From positions 62,001 to 126,000 of the forward strand of contig DASWZV010000058.1 in the NCBI GenBank assembly GCA_036407095.1: 64,000 nt of DNA, in the 5' to 3' direction. Positions within the stretch are counted from its first letter, which is position 1. Every line of letters begins with the position of its first letter. Positions 1-8,539 of the stretch are shown here, piece by piece. The DNA comes from Gp6-AA40 sp036407095. Lineage in GTDB: Bacteria; Acidobacteriota; Vicinamibacteria; Vicinamibacterales; UBA2999. Position numbers and translations under genes: made by a program. Below the pieces are notes generated by a model. The model saw only the letters and a program-made list of their open reading frames with translations. It had not been told where the DNA came from and ran no database searches.

Positions 1-953
1 CCGTACCCGCCGTAGGCGTCGCTGGCCTGGCGAAGGTAGTCGCCTGCGCGTTCGTACGATCCACGCATCATGTGGATCTGCGCGAGCGTGTCGAACACGG
101 CGCCGGTGGTCTCGTGAAACTGGACCGGGCTTCTGACTTCGAGCGTGCGCGTCAGGATCTGCTCGGCGCGTTCGAGATCGCCGAGTTGCACGAAGATCTG
201 TCCGAGGGTCGCCAGTGCAACTGCCAGCCCGTGTCCCGATCCGATGGATTGATGGAGCGCCACGCTGCGCTCGGCCAGGGCCAGCGCCTGATCGTGGCGA
301 TGACGCATGAGCGCGACGTTGGCCTGATTGTGGACGATGCCTGCGACGACATCGTCAGCGGGAATGGCCATGGCCATCCGCTCGCCTTGCCGGAGGGCGG
401 CGGTGGCCTCATCGCTGCGTCCTGACTGCGCGAGCAATACCGCTGACAGCGAGTGAACCAGCGCGAGATGTCGTCGGTCGCCTGCCGCATGCAGCGCGGA
501 CGCGGCCTCGGTCAGGTGCTCGCGGACGATACTGGAATCACCGACCTGGTTGTAGCAGATCGACAGCTCGTAATGGGCCAGCCCGATGGCTCTTGATTCG
601 TGCGCGAACTCCGCGTGTTTCAGGGCGCGGGTATGAAGTCCGATCGCTCGAGACTGCTCGCCGCGCGCAAACGCGATCCTGCCGTGGAGACGCCAGAGGG
701 CGGAAAGACGAGCGTCGGAAATCCGATCCTGCAGAGTATCTGGTGGTCGCCCCAATGCGGATGTGGCCTGGACGAGATCGTCCTGGAGCAGCCAGGCCTC
801 GGCCAATGACGACCGTACCTGGAGCTCATCCTCCCGATTGAATGACTGGGACCGCAGGAGCGGCTGGAGGAGGGATGCAGCCTCGGCACCGCGGCCGCGT
901 TCCAGGGCGACGCCGGCTCGGGCCAAAGTTGTGTGCAAAGAGGCGGTCGCCAC
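1..953 (-). CDS. TPR-repeat protein, C-terminus cut off by window edge
   Basis: An open minus-strand frame runs from a GTG at 953 off the left edge, giving about 317 residues without a stop. The translation is a run of helical repeats with the TPR pattern, for example LGQIFVQLGDLERAEQ and LAQIHMMRGSYERAGDYL, and is rich in Ala and Leu. There is no signal peptide or membrane segment in the visible part. An in-frame TAG lies a little upstream of the start, so the N-terminus is well bounded; CTG at 962 is the only other nearby candidate. TPR stretches like this often precede a sigma-54 activator, CHAT or cyclase domain, but that part is not visible, so no function is assigned. It is divergent from the PP2C gene. 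Confidence 0.75.
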   Translation of the reverse strand, partial: MATASLHTTLARAGVALERGRGAEAASLLQPLLRSQSFNREDELQVRSSLAEAWLLQDDLVQATSALGRPPDTLQDRISDARLSALWRLHGRIAFARGEQSRAIGLHTRALKHAEFAHESRAIGLAHYELSICYNQVGDSSIVREHLTEAASALHAAGDRRHLALVHSLSAVLLAQSGRSDEATAALRQGERMAMAIPADDVVAGIVHNQANVALMRHRHDQALALAERSVALHQSIGSGHGLAVALATLGQIFVQLGDLERAEQILTRTLEVRSPVQFHETTGAVFDTLAQIHMMRGSYERAGDYLRQASDAYGGY

Positions 954-960
954 GGCCGCC

Positions 961-996
961 AGTATACAAAGTATACAAGGGCTTGAAAGCTATAAT
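961..996. promoter_or_regulatory. Divergent promoter region with GTATAC repeat
   Basis: AGTATACAA occurs twice in tandem (961-969 and 970-978), each copy holding the palindrome GTATAC. On the plus strand TATAAT (991-996) is a perfect -10 hexamer only 8 nt before the PP2C ATG. On the minus strand TATACT (966-961) lies 7 nt before the GTG of the TPR gene. Neither gene has a Shine-Dalgarno sequence. Both transcripts would therefore start at or next to the start codon. No good -35 is visible on either strand, so the repeat may be an activator or repressor site. Confidence 0.5.
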
Positions 997-1004
997 CGTG
1001 GCCC

Positions 1005-1715
1005 ATGCCGCTGGCGGCCCATGGCGTTACCCACCCGGGCCGCCGACCCACGAACGAAGATTCGCTGCTGGTCGACCCCGCCCGAGGGCTGTTCATCGTG
1101 GCCGATGGCATGGGCGGTCACAACGCCGGCGAAGTCGCATCTGATATTGCGGTCAGAACCATCGGCGCCTTCTTCGCCGATGCCACGCCACTCACAGTTG
1201 CTCGGCTGAACCTCGCGATTCAAGCCGCCAACGAGCAGATCCTCACGACGGCGTCGGGGCAGTCCGACTATGCCGGGATGGGCACGACAGTGGTGGCCGC
1301 TCTTCTGGACGAGAAGCATGCGTTTTTCGCGAATGTCGGCGACAGCCGCGCGTACCACTGGCGCAAAGGGACCCTCAAGCGTCTTACCCGCGACGATTCA
1401 TGGGTCTCGGTCGCGATGGAGGGAGCCGGTGAGAGCTTTCCCAGTGTCGACCATCATCCGATGCGTCATGTGTTGACGAAGGTCGTGGGGCTCAGGCAGG
1501 AGTTGCAGCCGAGCGTTGCGGAATTCGATTTCCGCGCCGGAGATATCCTGCTGCTGTGCACCGATGGGGTGCACGGCTCGGTTCCTGACAACAAGTTGAG
1601 AGACGTGCTTGGCAGCGGGAAGACCGTAGCGGAGATCGCCGAGAGTGTGGTCGGCCTCGCGATGTCGCGTGGCGCGAGCGACAACGCCACGGCGGTCGTA
1701 GTACGACGCGAGTAG
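1005..1715 (+). CDS. PP2C-type Ser/Thr protein phosphatase
   Basis: A 236-residue, single-domain, cytoplasmic metal-dependent phosphatase of the bacterial Stp/PrpC type, which removes phosphate from proteins modified by Hanks-type kinases. The expected blocks are in order: NEDSLL near residue 17, ADGMGGHNAGE near 33, GMGTTVVAAL, NVGDSRAYHW, LLCTDGVHGSV and SDNATAVVV at the end. The metal-binding aspartates of these blocks are all present. There is no membrane segment. The ATG is the only reasonable start because homology begins within ten residues; it has no Shine-Dalgarno and sits 8 nt after a TATAAT, which suggests a leaderless message. No partner kinase is in the window. It ends 10 nt from the convergent pgi stop. 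Confidence 0.92.
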   Translation: MPLAAHGVTHPGRRPTNEDSLLVDPARGLFIVADGMGGHNAGEVASDIAVRTIGAFFADATPLTVARLNLAIQAANEQILTTASGQSDYAGMGTTVVAALLDEKHAFFANVGDSRAYHWRKGTLKRLTRDDSWVSVAMEGAGESFPSVDHHPMRHVLTKVVGLRQELQPSVAEFDFRAGDILLLCTDGVHGSVPDNKLRDVLGSGKTVAEIAESVVGLAMSRGASDNATAVVVRRE

Positions 1716-1725
1716 TCGTCGTGTT

Positions 1726-3417
1726 CTACCGGGCGGTGAGCGAGACGGCGAGTTGATCGAGCAGTCCGGGATCACGGCGCGGCAGCTGCACGAAGAGCGC
1801 TCTGCGTCCGGCGCGATCGAGTGATTGAAAGTCCCCGAGCGCCTGCGCCATTTCCAATATCCCGAACGAAAACGAGTCCCGCGGAATCTCGAGGTCTTCA
1901 TCCGCATCGGCGGTGATGATGATGAAGAGGCCGTTGTCGGCGCCGCCCTTGTGGAGTTGTCCCGTGGAATGCAGATACCGGGGGCCGTAGCCGAACATCA
2001 TCGCGCGTCCGGTCCTGCTCGACACACGGGCGCGCAGCAACGCAAGCGGCTCGACGAAGCGGGGATCGTCGGGCGGAAGAAATGCGAGCAGCGCCACATA
2101 GTCGCCCGTGCGCGTCGCATCGAGATACGCAGTGGCAGGCGCGCCGTTGAGCGAAGTCTGTGCGGCCTCGCTGAGCGTGAATCGCACGCCACCGACTTCG
2201 GCATGCGGCTCGGGGAAGGGAAGGCGTTTGTCGCGTCGAAAGACTTCGAGCAGCGCACGCGTCGCATCTTTGGCCTGTTGCACGTTGGGCTCGTCGAACG
2301 GATTGATCGACATGAGCCGTCCCGCCGCGGCCGTCGCGACCTCCCATCTGAGGAACTCTGCGCCGAGGGCGTGCACGTCGGTCATGTGGAGCGCCACGAA
2401 CGGTGCTCCTGCGGTACGCGCGCGATCGACGAGTGCCGCATCCGGACGCTCATCACCGACGCTGACGCTCACGATGATGCGATCGTCACCGAAACGTGCG
2501 TCGCGCGGTTCGTCCGCGATCGGGACGACGCCTTTGCCGTGCTTGCCCGTACTTTCGGCGACGAGCTGTTCAATCCAGAGCCCGAGGGATTGAAGGCGCG
2601 CGGGAAGCAGCAGCGTCAGCTTGTCGCGCCCGTTGTTCGCGCCGGCAGCCATCAGTGCTCCGAGCGCGAACCCGGGGTTGTCTCTCACGGGCGTCGTGCG
2701 GCAGGCGGCGTCCATCGTGCGGGCATCACCGAGCAGCGCATCGAGATCGACGCCAATCAGCGCGGCAGGCACCATGCCGAAGAATGAGAGGGCCGAGTAG
2801 CGGCCGCCGATGTCGGACGGATTGACGAAGACGTCGCGGAACCCATCGCTCACGGCCTGCCGGTGCAGGACCGTGCCGTTGTCGGTGATGGCGATGAACC
2901 GCGCACCCCAATTCGTGTGGCCCGCTTCGATCACGCGCCGTCGCGCCTCGGCCGCCATCACGTTTGGCTCGATCGTGGAGCCGGACTTGCTCGCGAGCAG
3001 AAAGAGCGATGTGCCCGCACGTGCGGTCGCGGCCCGCACCGCGTCGGGATCGACCGAATCGAGGACATGCAAGCGGGGAGCGCCCGGTGCGATGCCAAGC
3101 ACCTGACGCAGCACCTCGGGTGCGAGGCTCGATCCCCCCATCCCCATCAACACGATGTCGGTGAAACCGTCACGTCGAACGGCGTCGGCGCACGCGATGA
3201 GCCGGGCGCGCGACGTGTCGATGAAATCGATCGCGTTCACCCAGCCAAGACGGTTGACGATCAGCTGCTGAACCGCTGGATCGGGAGTCCAGCGATCGAG
3301 TCGCTTCTGCCAGAGCGCCTCTGCGAACCCGAGTTGCCCGAGTTGTCCGCAGGACTGGTCGAATGCTTGAGTGAGCGGGCCCGGCGTGATCGTGAATGAC
3401 GTCACGCGGCCTGCCAC
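1726..3417 (-). CDS. pgi: Glucose-6-phosphate isomerase
   Basis: Interconverts glucose 6-phosphate and fructose 6-phosphate in glycolysis and gluconeogenesis. The 563-residue protein has two SIS-type sugar-isomerase folds: GMGGSS at about 92-97, SKSGST at 143-148 and the family signature GGRYSAL at 204-210. It resembles the isomerase half of transaldolase-isomerase fusion proteins but stands alone here; no transaldolase is fused or adjacent. The start is GTG; a second in-frame GTG three codons later is possible. No clear Shine-Dalgarno is visible. Its start lies only 15 nt from the divergent esterase start, so the two probably share a small promoter region around the AT-rich patch at 3443-3456. 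Confidence 0.93.
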   Translation of the reverse strand: MAGRVTSFTITPGPLTQAFDQSCGQLGQLGFAEALWQKRLDRWTPDPAVQQLIVNRLGWVNAIDFIDTSRARLIACADAVRRDGFTDIVLMGMGGSSLAPEVLRQVLGIAPGAPRLHVLDSVDPDAVRAATARAGTSLFLLASKSGSTIEPNVMAAEARRRVIEAGHTNWGARFIAITDNGTVLHRQAVSDGFRDVFVNPSDIGGRYSALSFFGMVPAALIGVDLDALLGDARTMDAACRTTPVRDNPGFALGALMAAGANNGRDKLTLLLPARLQSLGLWIEQLVAESTGKHGKGVVPIADEPRDARFGDDRIIVSVSVGDERPDAALVDRARTAGAPFVALHMTDVHALGAEFLRWEVATAAAGRLMSINPFDEPNVQQAKDATRALLEVFRRDKRLPFPEPHAEVGGVRFTLSEAAQTSLNGAPATAYLDATRTGDYVALLAFLPPDDPRFVEPLALLRARVSSRTGRAMMFGYGPRYLHSTGQLHKGGADNGLFIIITADADEDLEIPRDSFSFGILEMAQALGDFQSLDRAGRRALFVQLPRRDPGLLDQLAVSLTAR

Positions 3418-3432
3418 CGGAACGAGGGAGGC

Positions 3433-4188
3433 ATGAGTGCGTCTTATAACATAATGAAACAGATGTTCATGTCACGGGTCGTGTCGATCGTGGCTCTACA
3501 GATTCAAATCAGCGTTGCCTCGCTGGTCTGCGCCTCGTGCGGCCAGCCTGAGAATGCGGTGATTGAGCAGAAGCGGCCTGTACCCGCCGCGCCTGCGCAA
3601 TCCCAATCCGTTCATCCTGCCCGCATCGTATTTTTGGGCGACAGCCTGACTGCCGGATACGGGCTCGCGAAAGAGGAGTCGGTGCCGTCGCTCATCGGCG
3701 CGCATCTGCGGGCGGAGGGCTATCCGTACGAAGTGGTGAATGCGGGCGTGTCTGGAGATACATCGGCCGGCGGACTGAGCCGGCTCGACTGGTCGCTCGA
3801 TGGCGATGTGCGTGTGCTGGTGATGGAGCTCGGGGCCAACGATGGCCTGCGCGGACTGCCGGTCGAGAATCTGAAAAAGAACCTGACCGAGGTGATCACG
3901 CGCGCCCAGGCGCGGGGGATCAAGGTCGTGCTGACAGGAATGGAAGCGCCTCCCAATTTCGGCCCGGCCTACACATCGGAGTTCCGACGTGTGTATCGTG
4001 AGCTGGCGCGGGAGCACGACGTGACCTTCGTGCCCTTCTATCTCCAGGGCGTCGCTGGAAACCCAGCACTCAACATCGCAGACGGCATCCATCCGAATGC
4101 CGAGGGCTCGCGCATCGTGGAGCAGACGATCTGGAAGGCGTTGGAGCCGCTGCTCGAGAAGAACGCCGGTCGGAGCGCCGCACGATGA
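3433..4188 (+). CDS. tesA: Arylesterase / lysophospholipase of the GDSL (TesA) family
   Basis: A secreted SGNH hydrolase. The catalytic serine is in the GDSL block at about residues 69-72 (FLGDSLTAGYG), the oxyanion-hole block is GAND near 135, and the Asp/His pair is in ADGIHPNAEG near 220. The N-terminus is hydrophobic and followed by a Pro/Ala/Gln linker, as in an exported protein; nearby cysteines do not make a good lipobox. Start choice is uncertain: the ATG at 3433 has a GAGGGAGG only one or two nt away, while ATGs at 3454, 3463 and 3469 follow a TATAAC at 3445-3450. The stop overlaps the ABC ATPase start (ATGA). In E. coli tesA neighbours ybbA-ybbP, and the same trio occurs here. Confidence 0.88.
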   Translation: MSASYNIMKQMFMSRVVSIVALQIQISVASLVCASCGQPENAVIEQKRPVPAAPAQSQSVHPARIVFLGDSLTAGYGLAKEESVPSLIGAHLRAEGYPYEVVNAGVSGDTSAGGLSRLDWSLDGDVRVLVMELGANDGLRGLPVENLKKNLTEVITRAQARGIKVVLTGMEAPPNFGPAYTSEFRRVYRELAREHDVTFVPFYLQGVAGNPALNIADGIHPNAEGSRIVEQTIWKALEPLLEKNAGRSAAR

Positions 4189-4901
4189 TCGAGCTTCGCG
4201 GCGTCTCCAAAACGGTGCAGAGCGGCGATCGCCCACTCACCATCCTGCACCCGCTCGATTACACGATCCCTTCAGGACAATTCATCGCCGTGGTGGGGCC
4301 ATCCGGAAGCGGAAAGTCGACGCTTCTCGGGTTGCTCGCAGGCCTCGACAGTCCGTCGACAGGGCAGATCTTGATCGATGGCGTCGACATCACGAAGTTG
4401 TCCGAGGACGGTCTCGCGAAGCTGCGCGGCGACTCGATCGGATTCGTCTTTCAGTTCTTTCATCTGGTCCCTTCGCTCACGGCATTCGAGAACGTCCTCA
4501 TTCCGATGGAAATTGCGGGCCGGCGCGACGCGATTGCCCGCGCGCGACAACTGCTGAACGAAGTCGAGTTGACGGATCGCGCGCATCACTATCCGTCGCA
4601 GCTGTCCGGCGGTGAGCAGCAGCGCATCGCGATCGCACGCGCGCTCGCCAACAATCCGCCGATCGTGCTGGCCGACGAGCCCACTGGCAATCTCGATTCG
4701 ACGACCGGGCGTCACATCATGGACCTCCTCTTGAATGTCAGGCGCGCTCGTCAGGCGACGCTCGTGCTCGTGACTCACGATGCGGAGCTTGCGGCACTTG
4801 CGGATCGACGACTCGTGCTGCGAGACGGTCGTCCGGTGCCACAGCATGAGACGCCGCCGGCGGTCTCGAGTACGCAAGACAAGGCGGAAGCGCTGCGATG
4901 A
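4185..4901 (+). CDS. ABC transporter ATP-binding protein, YbbA/LolD type
   Basis: A 238-residue cytoplasmic ATPase that powers the FtsX-type permease encoded next. Walker A is GPSGSGKST at 38-46, the signature is LSGGEQQRIAIARAL near 143, and Walker B with the following glutamate is VLADEPTGNLD near 163. This is the LolD/MacB/YbbA subfamily, whose members act in lipid, lipoprotein or peptide movement across the envelope rather than in classical import. It is coupled on both sides by ATGA overlaps: with the esterase upstream and the permease downstream. By synteny it is best called YbbA-like; the substrate is unknown. Confidence 0.92.
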   Translation: MIELRGVSKTVQSGDRPLTILHPLDYTIPSGQFIAVVGPSGSGKSTLLGLLAGLDSPSTGQILIDGVDITKLSEDGLAKLRGDSIGFVFQFFHLVPSLTAFENVLIPMEIAGRRDAIARARQLLNEVELTDRAHHYPSQLSGGEQQRIAIARALANNPPIVLADEPTGNLDSTTGRHIMDLLLNVRRARQATLVLVTHDAELAALADRRLVLRDGRPVPQHETPPAVSSTQDKAEALR

Positions 4902-7450
4902 CGTTCATCGTCGCCATGGCGCTTCGTGAGATTCGAGCCTCTTGGCGCCGGCTGCTGTTCTTCTTCGTGTGCATTGCGATCGGTGTCGCGTCGATCGTCG
5001 CGATCCGGTCGCTGATTCAAAGCGTCCGCGAAGGATTGACACGGGAGTCGCGGGCGATGACCGGCGCGGACGTCGTCGTCCGCAGCGATCGGCCGATCGG
5101 CGCACCGGTTCGTGAAGCGGTGGCACGCGAGCAGGCGACCGGACGCGTCGGCGAAGTGTTCGAGACGATCGAGATGGCGACGATGGTGCGGCCGGCCACG
5201 GGCACGACCACGCGAATGGTCGAACTGCGTGCCGTGCAGGACGCGTTCCCGATGTACGGGACGATGACGCTCGTGTCGGGCCAGTACTCGCATCAGTTGC
5301 TGCGCGATCACGGCGTCCTCGTGAGGCCCGAGCTGCTGGCGCAATTGGGCCTGAGCGTCGGTGACGATCTGCTCATCGGCACCGAGCGCTTTCAGATCCG
5401 CGGCGTGATCGACAGCGAGCCGGGACGTAACCTTGGAAGCTTCTCGATCGGTTCGCGCGTGTTCATCGACTTCGCCGATCTGCCGTCGACGGGCCTGTTG
5501 TCGTTCGGGAGCCGCGCCTCGTACGAGCTGCTGCTCCAGGTGCCGCATCCACCCCCGGTGCCCGGCCAGCGGGATGCGGCGACGATGCTCGCGAGAGATC
5601 TGTCGCTCGCGTTCGTCAACGACTTCGTCTCGGCGCGATCCTACCGGCAGAACGAAGGCCGCATGAGTCAGAACCTGACGCGGGCCGAGAACTACTTGAG
5701 CCTCGTTGGCCTGGTCGTGCTCATTCTCGGCGGCATCGGGGTCTCGAGCGTGACGCGCGTGTTCGTGCAGCAGAAGATTCGCAGCATCGCGATCCTCAAG
5801 TGCGTCGGCAGCACGTCACGACAGGTGCTCGCCGTGTATCTCGCCCAGGTCCTGCTGCTGGGGCTTGCGGGCAGCGTGCTCGGCGTGGTCATCGCGGCGG
5901 TGGCGCTTCAGGTGCTGCCGTTCTTCGTCGGCGATCTCGCCTCGCTGCTGCATGTGCAGTACGGGCTGACGATGGGCGCGGTCCTGCAGGGGATGGCGAT
6001 CGGTCTCCTCGTCTCCGTGCTGTTCTCGGTGGTACCGCTCCTCGAAGTTCGCAATGTGAAGCCGTCGCTGCTGCTGCGGCAGGACATTCCCGCGCCGCCG
6101 CGATTCGACTGGCTGAAATGGTGCGTGGCGTCGGTCGTCGCCGCAACGCTCGTCGGCGTCGCCGCGTGGCAGGCGGGCTCGCTTCGCGTCGGCCTGATGC
6201 TGTCGGGCGGATTCGTGGCCGTGGCGTTCGTGCTGCATCTGGCAGGTCTCGCGCTCGTTCGAGCGGTGCAGCCGCTGCGCTACTCGAGATCGTTTGCACT
6301 GCGACAAGCGGTTCTCCACGTCGCTCGTCCCGGCAATCAGACGCGCATCATTCTGCTGGCGGTTGGCCTCGGTACCTTCTTCATCCTGGGCGTTCGCGCG
6401 CTCGAGGCGAACCTGCTTCAGGACTTCGAGGTCCAGGTCGGTGAGAACTCGCCTGACATGTTCCTGATGGACATCCAGCCCGCACAGCGCGAGGGTGTCT
6501 CGGCCTTGATCGATCGCACCAACGGTGCCCTGCCCGCCCCGAAACTCATCCCCGTCCTTCGCGCGCGCATCGTCGGCGTCCGCGGCCGGGATGTGAACCT
6601 GGAGAGTTACGAGGACGTGCGGGGACGAGGCGGCCTGTCGCGCGAATTCAACATCACGTATCGGCCCAACCTCGAGGCCAACGAGAAGCTCGTCGACGGC
6701 ACGTGGTGGAACGGCCCGCCGCCAGAGACAGCCGAAGTGTCGATTGAAGAGAGCCTGCGGAACCGCTTTCAGATCCAGCTCGGCGACGAGATGCGATTCG
6801 ACGTGCTCGGCCGGATCGTGACGGCCCGGGTGCGCAGCTTCAGGTCTGTCGACTTCCGCGACTTTCGTGCCGGTGGTTTCATGATCGTGTTTCGACCTGG
6901 TCCCTTCGACACGGCGCCGCATACCTACATTGCGGCGGTCAAAGGCGCTACTGATGCCACGGCCCGCGCCCGCATGCAGGGGCAGCTCGTGACGCAGTAC
7001 CCGAACGTGTCGGTAATCGATCTCCGCGAGGTGATCAAGACGATCAAGACCATCGTGGACAACGTCACGCTGGCGGTGACGATCGTCGGCGGTCTGGTGC
7101 TTCTGAGCGGCACGTTGATCCTCGTCGGCGCCGTCTCGATGACGAAGTTCCGTCGCGTCTACGAAGCGGCCATTCTCAAGACCCTCGGCGCCAGCAGCCG
7201 TTTGATCGCGGCGATGCTGCTGCTCGAATACGGGGTTCTCGGCGCGATCGCCGGCACCGTCGGCGCGCTCGGGGCGATTGCCCTCAGTTGGTCGGTGGCC
7301 CACTACGCGCTCGATCTCGAATGGGAAGCCGCGCCGCTCCTGACCATCGGGGGCATCCTCGCCACCGCGCTGGTCGTCGCTGCCGTGGGCGTCGTCGCGA
7401 GTCTCGACGTCCTCCGACGCAAGCCGCTCGCAACGCTGCGCGCGGAGTAG
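4898..7450 (+). CDS. FtsX-like ABC permease, YbbP type
   Basis: An 850-residue inner-membrane protein. A first transmembrane helix at about residues 18-38 is followed by a long extracytoplasmic domain, then a three-helix FtsX block at roughly 265-385, a middle pair of hydrophobic stretches (about 410-460), a second extracytoplasmic domain, and a C-terminal FtsX block at about 715-845. This doubled layout is that of E. coli YbbP, larger than LolC/E or MacB. The start codon overlaps the stop of the ATPase gene. Together with the esterase the set may remodel or extract lipids or acyl compounds; this is inference from neighbourhood only. Confidence 0.9.
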   Translation: MTFIVAMALREIRASWRRLLFFFVCIAIGVASIVAIRSLIQSVREGLTRESRAMTGADVVVRSDRPIGAPVREAVAREQATGRVGEVFETIEMATMVRPATGTTTRMVELRAVQDAFPMYGTMTLVSGQYSHQLLRDHGVLVRPELLAQLGLSVGDDLLIGTERFQIRGVIDSEPGRNLGSFSIGSRVFIDFADLPSTGLLSFGSRASYELLLQVPHPPPVPGQRDAATMLARDLSLAFVNDFVSARSYRQNEGRMSQNLTRAENYLSLVGLVVLILGGIGVSSVTRVFVQQKIRSIAILKCVGSTSRQVLAVYLAQVLLLGLAGSVLGVVIAAVALQVLPFFVGDLASLLHVQYGLTMGAVLQGMAIGLLVSVLFSVVPLLEVRNVKPSLLLRQDIPAPPRFDWLKWCVASVVAATLVGVAAWQAGSLRVGLMLSGGFVAVAFVLHLAGLALVRAVQPLRYSRSFALRQAVLHVARPGNQTRIILLAVGLGTFFILGVRALEANLLQDFEVQVGENSPDMFLMDIQPAQREGVSALIDRTNGALPAPKLIPVLRARIVGVRGRDVNLESYEDVRGRGGLSREFNITYRPNLEANEKLVDGTWWNGPPPETAEVSIEESLRNRFQIQLGDEMRFDVLGRIVTARVRSFRSVDFRDFRAGGFMIVFRPGPFDTAPHTYIAAVKGATDATARARMQGQLVTQYPNVSVIDLREVIKTIKTIVDNVTLAVTIVGGLVLLSGTLILVGAVSMTKFRRVYEAAILKTLGASSRLIAAMLLLEYGVLGAIAGTVGALGAIALSWSVAHYALDLEWEAAPLLTIGGILATALVVAAVGVVASLDVLRRKPLATLRAE

Positions 7451-7521
7451 CCTGCCCCGAGCGAGCGCTCGCATTCACGCGAGTCGAGGGGCTCTGCCCA
7501 GAGCGCCTTCCGGTCGAGGGC

Positions 7522-7530
7522 GTGGTACAA
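7522..7530 (+). promoter_or_regulatory. Extended -10 promoter before the DksA/TraR gene
   Basis: TGGTACAAT matches an extended -10 (TGn followed by TACAAT at 7525-7530), and no -35 is needed for this class. It lies 47 nt before the chosen ATG at 7577 and after the end of the permease gene, separating the two units. Confidence 0.4.
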
Positions 7531-7576
7531 TCTCCGCTTGGCCCTGGCGCGAAGGGCCGCGCAGGAGCACTCCGGC

Positions 7577-7915
7577 ATGGATCTGGAAGTATTTCGGGTA
7601 GCGCTGATGCGCAAGCGCGGCGAGTTGCTCGGGGGCAGTGCCGCCAAACCGCTGCAGTGGACGATGGAGAACAATTCCGGCCGCCAGGGCGACGTCGCCG
7701 ATCAGGCCGCCGGCAACAACGAGGTGCACGTTCAACTGAAACTGAAGCAGACCGACGCCAAGATCCTGCAGGCGATCGAAGGCGCGTTGCGGCGTATGGA
7801 AGAAGGCACCTACGGCATCTGCCGCGATTGCGGCGAACCGATCGCCGAAGCACGGCTCACAGCGATTCCCTGGACCGGGTCCTGTATCGCCTGCAAGGAA
7901 AAACAGAAAGCATAG
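7577..7915 (+). CDS. DksA/TraR-family C4 zinc-finger protein
   Basis: A 112-residue protein with the DksA/TraR layout: a helical N-terminal part and a C-terminal four-cysteine zinc finger, CRDCGEPI followed by CIACKEKQK. Family members bind in the RNA polymerase secondary channel, or are general small zinc proteins such as YocK-like ones. The ATG at 7577 is preferred because AGGAG stands 9 nt upstream and the family N-terminus begins here; an open frame extends to 7538 but crosses the putative promoter region. The acidic DxxDxA tip of true DksA is not obvious, so a role in the stringent response is not claimed. Confidence 0.82.
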   Translation: MDLEVFRVALMRKRGELLGGSAAKPLQWTMENNSGRQGDVADQAAGNNEVHVQLKLKQTDAKILQAIEGALRRMEEGTYGICRDCGEPIAEARLTAIPWTGSCIACKEKQKA

Positions 7916-7955
7916 GACGCGCAGGGCCAACCGAGAGAAGAAGGCATACACCTCC

Positions 7956-8462
7956 GTGCAGAAGGACGACCTTCGCAGTTTCCTCACCGAGTTCACCGCC
8001 GATCGTCTGGCGCTCATCCAGCGTCACGAGGCGAGCGCGCGCGTCGTCAGCCACTACGACTTCAACAACACATATCAGTACGTGATCGCGCGCGAGGAGA
8101 CGCAACTGACGTGGCTGCAGTCGGCGCTGGAGGAGATCGGGGCGCCGATGCCGGCCGCTGCGTCGATCGCACCGGTGCCTGAAGTCCCCAAGGGCAGGAA
8201 GACGAACGATGTGTCGGCGTTTCACGGCATCCTCACCGAGGATGCGAAGCTGCTCGGCGCATTCGTCGACAAGTGGCGGCCTCGCGTGAAGGACCTTTCC
8301 CACGCGCGCCACCGGACGATGCTCGATGTCGTGCTGGGAGAGTCGATGGAGCACAAGCATCTCTTCGAGCAGGCCGCGTCGGGATTCGAGGATGTGATCG
8401 GACGCCGCACCGGCGGCGTCGCGCGCGTCGGGGAGGTTCTTCCCGCGCGCTGGCAGGAATAG
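7956..8462 (+). CDS. Ferritin-like four-helix protein, function unknown
   Basis: A 168-residue, largely helical soluble protein. The helices carry the spaced acidic and histidine residues seen in ferritin-like diiron proteins: AREETQLTWLQSALEEIG near 45-62 and ESMEHKHLFEQA near 129-140. The first helices hold RHEASARVVSHYDF. Whether it binds metal cannot be told from the sequence. The GTG start follows a purine-rich GAGAAGAAGG about 12 nt upstream. It lies 40 nt after the zinc-finger gene and 77 nt before folK, so the three may be cotranscribed. I do not recognise a named family beyond the ferritin-like fold. Confidence 0.65.
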   Translation: MQKDDLRSFLTEFTADRLALIQRHEASARVVSHYDFNNTYQYVIAREETQLTWLQSALEEIGAPMPAAASIAPVPEVPKGRKTNDVSAFHGILTEDAKLLGAFVDKWRPRVKDLSHARHRTMLDVVLGESMEHKHLFEQAASGFEDVIGRRTGGVARVGEVLPARWQE

Positions 8463-8507
8463 CGACTCGGACTCGAAACGCGAACCTCGAGAATGGGCCC
8501 AGCGTCC

Positions 8508-8534
8508 AGAGCCTAGAGCCCAAAGCCCAAAGCC
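8508..8534 (+). repeat. Short direct repeats before folK
   Basis: AGAGCC, T, AGAGCC, then CAAAGCC twice form a low-complexity run ending 5 nt before the folK ATG. It occupies the place where a Shine-Dalgarno would be expected and holds none. Confidence 0.5.
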
Positions 8535-8539
8535 TTCTC

